A stretch of 64,000 nucleotides of DNA, taken from NCBI GenBank assembly GCA_964019135.1, contig OZ025249.1:38577759-38641758 (forward strand), read 5' to 3'. Each line of letters starts with the position of its first letter. Position 1 is the first letter of the stretch. Source of the DNA: Arenicola marina. Lineage: Eukaryota > Annelida > Polychaeta > Arenicolidae. This document shows, piece after piece, positions 28,801 through 40,800 of the stretch. A program made the translations under genes and the position numbers. The notes beneath the pieces are model-generated. The model was given only the letters and a program-made list of their open reading frames with translations. It searched no databases and had not been told where the DNA came from.

Positions 28801-31800
28801 CAGACCACCACAGTCCAGGGGGGCTGGAATCTGTCCACAGACCACCACAGTCCAGGAGGGCTGGGATCTGTCCACAGACCACCACAGTCCAGGGGAGCTG
28901 GGATCTGTCCATAGACCACCACAGTCCAGGGGGGCTGGGATCTGTCCACAGACCACCACAGTCCAGGGGGGCTGGGATCTGTCCGCAGACCACCACAGTC
29001 CAGGGGGGCTGGGATCTGTCCACAGACCACCACAGTCCAGGGGGGCTGGGATCTGTCCACAGACCATCACAGTCCAGGGGGGCTGGGATCTGTCGACAGA
29101 CCACCACAGTCCAGGGGGGCTCGAATCTGTCCACAGACCACCACAGTCCAGGGGGGATGGGATCTGTCCACAGACGACCACAGTCCATGGGGGCTTGGAT
29201 CTGTCCACAGACCACCACAGTCCAGGGGGGCTGGGATCTGTCTACAGACCATCACAGTCCATGCGGGCCGGTATCTGTCCACAGACCACCACAGTCCAGG
29301 GGGGCTGGGATCTGTCGACAGACCACCACAGTCCAGGGGGGCTGGGATCTGTCCACAGACCACCACAGTCCAGGGGGCTGGGATCTGTCGACAGACCACC
29401 ACAGTCTAGGGGGGCTGGAATCTGTCCACAGACCACCACAGTCCAGGGGGGCTGGGATCTGTCCACAGACCATCACAGTCCAGGGGGGCTGGGATCTGTC
29501 CACAGACCACCACAGTCCAGGGGGGCTGGGATCTGCCCACAGACCACCACAGTCCAGGGGGGCTGGGATCTGTCCACAGACCACCGCAGTCCAGGGGAGC
29601 TGGGATCTGTCCATAGACCACCACAGTCCAGGGGGGCTGGGATCTGTCCACAGACCACCACAGTCCAGAGGGGCTGGGATCTGTCCGCAGACCACCACAG
29701 TCCAGGGGGGCTGGAATCTGTCCACAGACCACCACAGTCCAGGGGGGCTGGTATCTGTCCACAGACCACCACAGTCCAGGGGGGCTGGGATATGTTCACA
29801 GACCACCACAGTCCCGGGGGGCTGGGATCTGTCCACAGACCACCACAGTCCAGGGGGGCTGGGATCTGTCCACAGACCACCACAGTCCAGGGGGGCTGGG
29901 ATCTGTCCACAGACCACCAGAGTCCAGGGGGGCTGGGATCTGTCCACAAACCACCACAGTCCCGGGGGGCTGGGATCTGTCCACAGACCACCACAGTCCA
30001 GGGGGGCTGGGATCTGTCCACAAACCACCACAGTCCAGGGGGGCTGGGATCTGTCTACAGACAACCACAGTCCAGTGGGCTGAGATCTATCGACAGTCCA
30101 CCACAGTCCAGGGGGCTGGGATCTGTCCACAGACCACCACAGTCCAGGGGGGCTGGGATCTGTCCAGAGACCACCACAGTCGAGGGGGGCTGGGATCTGT
30201 TCGCTGACCACCACAGTCCAGGGAGGCTGGGATTTGTCCACAGACCACCACAGTCCATGGGGGCTGGGATCTGTCCACAGACCACCACAGTCCATGGGGG
30301 CTGGGATCTGTCCACAGACCACCACAGTCCAGGAGGGCTGGGATCTGTCCACAGACCACCACAGTCCAGGGGGGCTGGGATCTGTCCAAAGACCACCACA
30401 GTCCAGGGGGGCTGGGATCTGTCCACAGACCACCACAGTCCAGTGGGGCTGGGATCTGTTCACAAACCACTACAGTTCCGGAGGGCTGGGATCTGTCCAC
30501 AGACCACCACAGTCCAGGGGGGCTGGGATCTGTCTACAGACAACCACAGTCCAGTGGGCTGAGATCTATCGACAGACCACCACAGTCCGGGGGGGCTGGG
30601 ATCTGTCCACAGACCGCCACAGGCCAGGGGGGCTGGGATCAGTCCAGAGACCACCACAGTCCAGGGGGGCTGGGATCTGTTCGCAGACCACCACAGTCCA
30701 GGGAGGCTGGGATTTGTCCACAGACCACCACAGTCCATGGCGGCTGAGATCTGTCCACAGACCACCACAGTCCATGGGGGCTGGGATCTGTCCACAGACC
30801 ACCACAGTCCAGGAGGGCTGGGATCTGTCCACAGACCACCACAGTCCAGGGGGGCTGGGATCTGTCCACAGACCACCACAGTCCAGGGGGGCTGGGATCT
30901 GTCCAAAGACCACCACAGTCCATGCGGCCCGGTATCTGTCCACAGACCACCACAGTCCAGGGGGGCTGGGATCTGTCGACAGACCACCACAGTCCAGGAG
31001 GGCTGGGATCTGTCCACAGACCACCACAGTCCATGCGGACCGGTATCTGTCCACAGACCACCACAGTCCAGGGGGGCTGGGATCTGTCCACAGACCACCA
31101 CAGTCCAGGGGGGGCTGGGATCTGTCCACAGACCACCACAGTCCAGGGGGGCTGGGATCTGTCGACAGACCACCACAGTCCAGGGGGGCTGGGATCTGTC
31201 CACAGACCATCACAGTCCATGCGGGCCGGTATCTGTCCACAGACCACCACAGTCCAGGGGGGCTGGGATCTGTCCACAGACCACCACAGTCCAGGGGCGC
31301 TGGGATCTGTCCACAGACCACCACAGTCCAGGGGGCTGGGATCTGTCCACAGACCACCACAGTCCAGGGGGGCTGGGATCTGTCCACAGACCACCACAGT
31401 CCAGGGGGGCTGGGATCTGTCCACAGACCACCACAGTCCAGGGGGGCTGGGATCTGTCCACAAACCACCACAGTCCAGGGGGGCTGGGATCTGTCCACAG
31501 ACCACCACAGTCCAGGGGGGCTGGGATCTGTCCACAGACCACCACAGTCCAGGGGGGCTGGGATCTGTCCACAGACCACCACATTCCAGCGGGGCTGGGA
31601 TCTGTCCACAGACCACCACAGTCCAGGGGGGCTGGGATCTGTCCACAGACCACCACAGTCCAGGGGGGCTGGGATCTGTCGACAGACCACCACAGTCCAG
31701 GGGGGCTGGAATCTGTCCACAGACCACCACAGTCCAGGGGGGCTGGGATCTGTCCACAGACCAACACAGTCCAGAGGGGCTGGGATCTGTCCACAGACCA

Positions 31801-34800
31801 CCACAGTCCAAGGCGGCTGGGATCTGTCCACAGACCACCAAAGTCCAGGGGGGCTGGGATCTGTTCACAGACCACCACAGTCCAGGGGGGCTGGGATCTG
31901 TTCACAGACCACCACAGTCCAGGGGGGCTGGGATCTGTCCACAGACCACCACAGTCCAGGGAGGCTGGGATCTGTTCACAGACCACCACAGTCCCGGGGG
32001 GCTGGGATCTGTCCACAGACCACCACAGTCCAGCGGGGCAGGGATCTGTCCACAGACCACCACAGTCCAGGGGGGCTGGGATCTGTCCACAGACCACCAC
32101 AGTCCAGGGGGGCTCGGATCTGTCCACAGACCACCACAGTCCAGGGGGCCTGGGATCTGTTCACAAACCACCACAGTCCCGGGGGGCTGGGATCTGTCCA
32201 CAGACCACCAGAGTCCAGGAGGGCTGGGATCTGTCCACAAACCACCACAGTCCAGGGGGGCTGGGATCTGTCCACAGACCACCACAGTCCAGGGGGGCTG
32301 GGATCTGTCGACAGACCACCACAGTCCAGTGGGCTGAGATCTATCGACAGACCACCACAGTCCAGGGGAGCTGGGATCTGTCTACAGACAACCACAGTCC
32401 AGGGAGGCTGGGATCTGTCCAGAGACCACCACAGTCCAGGGGGGCTGGGATCTGTTCCCACACAACCACCACAGTCCAGGGAGGCTGGGATTTGTCCACA
32501 GACCACCACAGTCCATGGGGGCTGGGATCTGTCCACGTACGACCACAGTTCAGGGGGGCTGGGATCTGTCCACAGACCACCACAGTCCAGAGGGCCTGGG
32601 ATCTGTCCACAGACCACCACAGTCCAAGGCGGCTGGGATCTGTCCACAGACCACCAAAGTCCAGGGGGGCTGGGATCTGTTCACAGACCACCACAGTCCA
32701 GGGGGGCTGGGATCTGTTCACAGACCACCACAGTCCAGGGGGGCTGGGATCTGTCCACAGACCACCACAGTCCAGGGAGGCTGGTATCTGTTCACAGACC
32801 ACCACAGTCCCGGGGGGCTGGGATCTGTCCACAGACCACCACAGTCCAGCGGGGCAGGGATCTGTCCACAGACCACCACAGTCCAGGGGGGCTGGGATCT
32901 GTCCCCAGACCACCACAGTCCAGGGGGGCTCGGATCTGTCCACAGACCACCACAGTCCAGGGGGCCTGGGATCTGTTCACAAACCACCACAGTCCCGGGG
33001 GGCTGGGATCTGTCCACAGACCACCAGAGTCCAGGAGGGCTGGGATCTGTCCACAAACCACCACAGTCCAGGGGGGCTGGGATCTGTCCACAGACCACCA
33101 CAGTCCAGGGGGGCTGGGATCTGTCGACAGACCACCACAGTCCAGTGGGCTGAGATCTATCGACAGACCACCACAGTCCAGGGGAGCTGGGATCTGTCTA
33201 CAGACAACCACAGTCCAGGGAGGCTGGGATCTGTCCAGAGACCACCACAGTCCAGGGGGGCTGGGATCTGTTCCCACACAACCACCACAGTCCAGGGAGG
33301 CTGGGATTTGTCCACAGACCACCACAGTCCATGGGGGCTGGGATCTGTCCACGTACGACCACAGTTCAGGGGGGCTGGGATCTGTCCACAGACCACCACA
33401 GTCCAGGAGGGCTGGGATCTATCCACAGACCACCACAGTCCAGGGGGGCTGGGATCTGTCCACAGACCACGACAGTCCAGGGGGGCTGGGATCTGTCCAC
33501 AGACCACCACAGTCCATGCGGCCCGGTATCTGTCCACAGACCACCACAGTCCATGGGGGCTGGGATCTGTCCACAGACCACCACAGTCCAGGAGGGCTGG
33601 GATCTGTCCACAGACCACCACAGTCCAGGGGGGCTGGGATCTGTCCACAGACCACCACAGTCCAGGGGGGCTGGGATCTGTCCACAGACCACCACAGTCC
33701 AGGGGGACTGGGATCTGTCCACAGGCCACCACTGTCCAGGGGGGCTGGGATCAGTCCACAGACCACCACAGTCCAGGGGGGCTGGGATCTGTCTACAGAC
33801 CACCACAGTCCAGTGGGGCTGAAATCTGTCCACAGACCACCACAGTCCCGGGGGGCTGGGATCTGTCCACAGACCACCACAGTCCATGCGGCCCGGTATC
33901 TGTCCACAGACCACCACAGTCCAGGGGGGCTGGGATCTGTCGACAGACCACCACAGTCCAGGAGGGCTGGGATCTGTCCACAGACCACCACAGTCCATGC
34001 GGGCCGGTATCTGTCCACAGACCACCACAGTCCATGGGGGCTGGGATCTGTCCACAGACCACCACAGTCCCGGGGGGGCTGGGATCTGTCCACAGACCAC
34101 CACAGTCCATGCGGGCCGGTATCTGTCCACAGACCACCACAGTCCAGGGGGGCTGGGATCTGTCCACAGACCACCACAGTCCATGGGGGCTGGGATCTGT
34201 CCACAGACCACCACAGTCCAGGAGGGCTGGGATCTGTCCACAGACCACCACAGTCCAGGGGGGCTGGGATCTGTCCACAGACCACCACAGTCCAGGGGGG
34301 CTGGGATCTGTCCACAGACCACCACAGTCCAGGGGGACTGGGATCTGTCCACAGGCCACCACTGTCCAGGGGGGCTGGGATCAGTCCACAGACCACCACA
34401 GTCCAGGGGGGCTGGGATCTGTCTACAGACCACCACAGTCCAGTGGGGCTGAAATCTGTCCACAGACCACCACAGTCCCGGGGGGCTGGGATCTGTCCAC
34501 AGACCACCACAGTCCATGCGGCCCGGTATCTGTCCACAGACCACCACAGTCCAGGGGGGCTGGGATCTGTCGACAGACCACCACAGTCCAGGAGGGCTGG
34601 GATCTGTCCACAGACCACCACAGTCCATGCGGGCCGGTATCTGTCCACAGACCACCACAGTCCAGGGGGGCTGGGATCTGTCCACAGACCACCACAGTCC
34701 CGGGGGGGCTGGGATCTGTCCACAGACCACCACAGTCCAGGGGGGCTGGGATCTGTCCACAGACCACCACAGTCCAGGAGGGCTGGGATCTGTCGATAGA

Positions 34801-37800
34801 CCACCACAGTCCAGGGGGGCTGGGATCTGTCCACAGACAACCACAGTCCAGTGGGCTGGGATCTATCGACAGACCACCACAGTCCAGGAGGGCTGGGATC
34901 TGTCCACTGACCACCACAGTCCAGGGGGGCTGGGATCTGTCCACAGACCACCACAGTCCAGTGGGGCTGGAATCTGTCCACAGACCACCACAGTCCAGGA
35001 GGGCTGGGATCTGTCCACAGACCACCACAGTCCAGGGGGGCTGGGATCTGTCCACAGACCATCACAGTCCAGGGGGGCTGGGATCTGTCCACAGACCACC
35101 ACAGTCCAGGAGGGCTGGGATCTGTCCCCAGACCACCACAGTCCAGGGGGGCTGGAATCTGTCCACAGACCACCACAGTCCAGGGGGACTGGGATCTGTC
35201 CACAGACCACCACTGTCCAGGGGGGCTGGGATCTGTCCACAGACCACCACAGTCCAGGGGGGCTGGGATCTGTCCACAGACCACCACAGTCCAGGGGGGC
35301 TGAAATCTGTCCACAGACCACCACAGTCCTGGGGGGCTGGGATCTGTCCACAGACCACCACAGTCCCGGGGGGCTGGGATCTGTCCACAGACCACCACAG
35401 TCCAGGGGGGCTGGGATCTGTCCACAGACCACCACAGTCCAGGGGGGCTGGGATCTGTCCACAGACCACCACAGTCCAGGGGGGCTAAAATCTGTCCACA
35501 GACCACCGCAGTCCCGGGGGGCTAGGATCTGTCCACAGACCACCACAGTCCAGGGGGGCTGGGATCTGTCCACAGACCACCACAGTCCAGGAGGGCTGAG
35601 ATCTGTCCACAGACCACCACAGTCCAGGGGGGCTGGGATCTGTCCACAGACCACCACAATCCAGGGGGGCTGGGATCTGTCCACAGACCACCACAGTCCA
35701 GGGGGGCTGGGATCTGTCCACAGACCACCACAGTCCAGGGGGGCTGGGATCTGTCCACAGACCATCACAGTCCAGGGGGGCTGGGATCTGTCGACAGACC
35801 ACCACAGTCCAGGGGGCTGGGATCTGCCCACAGACCACCACAGTCCAGGGGGGCTGGGATCTGTCCACAGACCACCACAGTCCAGGGGGGCTGGGATCTG
35901 TCCACAGACCACCACAGTCCCGGGGGGCTGGGATCTGTTCACAGACCACCACAGTCCAGGGGGGCTGGGATCTGTCCACAGACCACCACAGTCCAGGGGG
36001 GCTGGGATCTGTCCACAGACCACCACAGTCCAGGGGGGCTGGGATCTGTCCACAGACCTCCACAATCCAGGGGGGCTGGGATCTGTCCACAGACCACCAC
36101 AGTCCAGGGGGGCTGGGATCTGTCCACAGACCACCACAGTCCAGGGGGGCTGGGATCTGTCCACAGACCATCACAGTCCAGGGGGGCTGGGATCTGTCCA
36201 CAGACCACCACAGTCCAGGGGAGCGGGGATCTGCCCACAGACCACCACAGTCCAGGGGTGCTGGGATCTGTCCACAGACCACCACAGTCCAGGGGGGCTG
36301 GGATCTGTCCACAGACCACCACAGTCCAGGGGTGCTGGGATCTGTTCACAGACCACCACAGTCCAGGGGGGCTGGGATCTGTCCACAGACCACCACAGTC
36401 CAGGGGGGCTGGGATCTGCCCACAGACCACCACAGTCCAGGGGTGCTGGGATCTGTCCACAGACCACCACAGTCCAGGGGGGCTGGGATCTGTCCACAGA
36501 CCACCACAGTCCAGTGGGGCTGGAATCTGTCCTCAGACCACCACAGTCCAGTGGGGCTGGAATCTGTCCACAGACCACCACAGTCCAGGGGGGCTGGGAT
36601 CTGTCCACAGACAACCAAAGTCCCGTGGGGCTGGGATCTGTTCACAGACCACCAAAAATCCAGGGGGGCTGGGATCTCTCCATATACCACCATGGTCCAT
36701 GCCTGCTGGGATCGGCCCCAGAGTTGAGATAGGCATTGCACACGATAACACCACGGCGTTTTTCCCCTACGTCCAAACACTAAATAACGTTATTTGTTTA
36801 CCGTCTGACGAGTTCCCGATCAGTATAATTATAACGGATGCTCATGCAGAATTTTTCTCCCTTCGCAAACATGTAAAATCACAGAGGCGAAATCATTGCT
36901 TGGGTGTATTATTGCAAGAAAGAAAAACAATGATATTTTCTTCAAGAACTAAGAAAGGGCAGGGTTTAAAAGAGATGGGATAGACCGGTAGGTGCACGGA
37001 AAGTGTTGTCATTATGCACTTCTGATGCATTTCTTAAATAATTAGCATTAAAACAGATCGCACAAACTGACTAGGTGAGTTCTACGACACAGTCTGAAAT
37101 TGTTTATTCAGAAATAGAACTGCTGTAAGATTAGGTTTAATATATATTTAATTTTATATAATTATAATCCCAACAGTATGTCTGAGCACCTCTTGAAGGC
37201 CCGTGGCGTTAAATTGAACTTTACTACGGCGTATATGGTCATTTCAAACAACGGATGAACAACACAATTCAAATTTAATGGATAAACCCCGAGAACTCGG
37301 CCAGATTGACTTGATATCATGCCGGGAAACAATTGTATATGATACTAGCTGGACACGTATAATTATAGATTCTGACATTTTTGTCAGGCCCAGTTCCTCC
37401 TCAGTATCCTCTCAAGGTTCGTTGGCCGCTGTCATATCGCCCGGTCCAGGTCTCACGTCCCCATTCCCTCAATAAACCCAACATTTTGGTTTGTTTTGCA
37501 ACGGAAAACTTCCCTCCTTCGCTTTTAATTCGGCTCGGCTCGGCTCGGCTCGGCTCGGCTTAATGCTATTATCACGTTGACAAAGCGAAGAAGCCAAAGG
37601 AAGACACACGACGCCACTAAGCTAAGGGCCTGGGAGCGTCAGAAGCCGGGAAGTATTTATTTCCCGTCCTACAATGAACGAACCGATAAAAGATGGTTTT
37701 CGACGTGTGAAAGAAACCGTTTCTCCCCGGGAATAGGGGAGTCTCCCCCCACCTGCCACCAGGTGGCACTGGAGGCGACCGAGAGGGCATGTCGCCCAGT

Positions 37801-40800
37801 CGGCCTGCGCTCTGCTGGTTGGTTGGTTGGTTGGTCGACGGTTGACGGCTACCGATGGAGTCACGTGGCCTGGTATGTCGCTAAGACGCCAGGCGGCGTG
37901 CCATTGAGAGTGAACACGTAGCGTGGTCCGTGGCGATGGACACCTTGAACGGCTGCATTAAATGGCTTGCTATGGTGAGGCACGGGGGTGGAGGTGGTGG
38001 AGGGAGTGGGGGGGAGGGGAGGGGAAAAAGATTTAGGGGGGGTGAGGGTGTCCAAGAGACGATCGGTGCTGCTGCTTCCTGGCGGTTAGGGACAGAGGTT
38101 TATGACACGCCGTCGTCGATTTTACCGGGAATGGGGTTTTGAGGGGGCGGTGGGGCCGTGCTTTGCTTGGTAGGGCATGCCTGGTTGGAGCAAAGGGAAT
38201 TAAAGGGGAATGGCCAATCGGTGTAAGATTTCAAAGAGGGTGGAGATGGTGGATTTGATGTAGGAAGCACATGTTGAGTAGGACAACAAGTTACCCTTTG
38301 TCAGTAAATCGTTACAGTTCTTCCTTAAGTTCTTAATGACACATGTCGTCAACCCACTTCAAACATCTTCCTGCTGCAATTGTGTTCTTATGTCCATATA
38401 CAGTTAGGTACATGGTCCACTGGCGGATTGCAGCATCCCCTTAAGAGGTGATGACCTACAAACACTAATGGCCTTGCTTACCATTCCACGTGCTCCATTC
38501 AAGTCCCGAGTCTTGTTCCGTTTTCCGCATGCGTTGTGACGAATCGGGAAGGGACACGTGACCCTCATGTGACCCGGACGTGGCCTGCATGTACGCTGAG
38601 GTGACCAGCAGGGAAGTCATCCTTGAAACAATACACTAAATATTCTTTTCCGGTGACGACCTTGATGACGCTTTGATCATGAACACTGTTTTTTTATATA
38701 TTTGTTTTTATTTTCATAATCGTACAGCGAGTCGTGACATCAGGCAGACATGATACATTTTATATCGCTAAGGATACCAAGATAATAAAGTGCAGCAGTG
38801 CAGGAGTTATATCAGTTTTACAAGAACACATCCGTTGGTCTGTGTGTAACGCACGATGTTTTTATACTGCGTTGTGTAGAATTTAGTGATATTATGCGCA
38901 TTTGTTTTATTACCAAATTGGTTTCATTGTTTAACTCGTCTTGCATGGTGTCGCAGCCTCCGGTGTGATGAAGCCAGGCTTCGCTGTGTTTTATATCATA
39001 TTGAGTAATATTACATGGGGTTCACCTGTCTAACTTGCCCTTCCGCCTCGTGTTGCAGCCTCCCCTGTGACGAAGCCCGAAGGCGTCAGTCGACATGAAA
39101 GGGAGTTGTTCCGAGAACTCATCTGCGTCCTGAGAGGAAAGACAGCCAGAGAATGCATCAGAGGTGGGTAACAGCCCCCAAGGCATTGACCTTGCTCTGT
39201 GTATATAATAACCATTCAGTCCCTTAACTTGTCCCTTTGTATCTTTGTGATGACGCCATGATTTTGGTTTTCATATTACGCGTTAGGAAGCTGTTGGCGT
39301 GTCCCCCTGTAGCAACGAGTTGTGAATCTTTTATATCTGTTTATCACAACTACCTCTCACCTCGCAGCATCGCCCATCAGTTAGGCCAATGCTCGCTGAT
39401 GGTCCCTAGTTGTTATATACGACGCGATGTATTAACGGACGGCTGTTGTTCAAGCCCAGGTCCCCGGGAATCCACCCAAACTGATTTTGGTTTCTCTCTT
39501 TTTTGTTCTTGTTCTTTTGGTGTCTCCTATGCTAGCGGCCACCTAGGTCTTAATAAGAGTCACCATGCAGGGCGAGAAAATTGTCTACGTTGTTATGTTT
39601 TAGCTATTTCTGTTTGTATTAAATAAATGATATTGAATTGAATCTGAATCAGCATAGCGGATAATCGCATGTTCTCTATATTGATGGCATTCTCTCGACA
39701 TGGGTGTTGTCACTGGGCAACTATGCCTATTGACTTAAAATAAATAAATACACGCTGCCTGAGGAACAATGTGACTTTCAGCCAATGACACTTTACTGAG
39801 AACTGAATCTAATTTAAAGATAGTGATTGATGCATAATCTTCGTTAACTGCATAGCTACATGAATTAATATAAAAAATGACTATCCTTAAATAGTCATTA
39901 CTACATTTGCCAGACTATTTAAAGCACATATATAACCACCGTAGCGAAAGACAACAATTTCACTGTGTTAATGGCGAGATCACTATTCATATGCACATCT
40001 ATGGATCAACATGACGTCGGCAAGTCGTCGCAAAATTTAAATTCATGAAATTTGAGTAAAACTCCGTTTAAGTGAAAGGTAGATATATCTGCAGCACTGG
40101 TTCCCATCTGTAATGTCGTTGACCTCTCTCCACTGGCCTACGAAATGGGTGCAACTATCTCCCAAGCACATGTCCATGAAGTCGTCCCGACAAAATGACC
40201 ACTTCCTGTCTCCTCAAGTATCCAATTTGGACTTTAATGGATAAAGTATCCCTTCAGCTTGCAGTCTCCCAACAAGTTTCCTCTGGCGCGTAAACGCGTA
40301 AAATAACACCATGCAGCAATAAAACTGATTAAATGACGTCTGCAATTACGTTATATTACGCGTTAGGATGCTGTTGGCGTGTCCCCCTGTAGCAACGAGG
40401 TGTGAATCTTTTATATCTGTTTATCACAACTACCTCTCACCTCGCAGCATCGCCCATCAGTTAGGCCAATGCTCGCTGACAGGCCTATTTGTTATATACG
40501 ACGCGATGTATTAACGGACAGCTGTTGTTCAAGCCAAGGTCCCCGGGAATCCATCCACACTGTCTCATGGCCTATAGCCAGTAATCAGCGATCATCTCCC
40601 TCGGAAAAGCCAACCACCAATGCACCGTATATGCGTAGGAGGGCCTGCATGCCGGATAAACTCTGAAAAAACCACTAATGTCATTTTCATTACGCTCCTG
40701 TAAAATTTATGCCCTGTTGACGCACGGCTGTTTGGGGAACACTTTGAAGCTCGGTCGAGTAGGGAATGTTGCATATATATATATATATACTGCGTTCTAT

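Larger units (their letters stand above)
1423..39058 (+). other. Intron 1 of the peptide gene (37.6 kb)
   Basis: Bounded by GTAAGAAT at 1423 and TTGCAG at 39058. About half of its length is one 37-bp minisatellite array. The rest holds several smaller tandem arrays, two MITE types, a SINE and non-coding sequence, each listed separately. I see no other convincing exon; one weak micro-exon candidate and one possible zero-length ratchet site are listed as findings. Confidence 0.75.

Noticed and set aside
17366-36717. CRISPR-like look of regularly repeated 37-bp units
   Set aside because: There are no unique spacers between the repeats and no cas genes; the units are directly adjacent in an animal genome, so this is a minisatellite.
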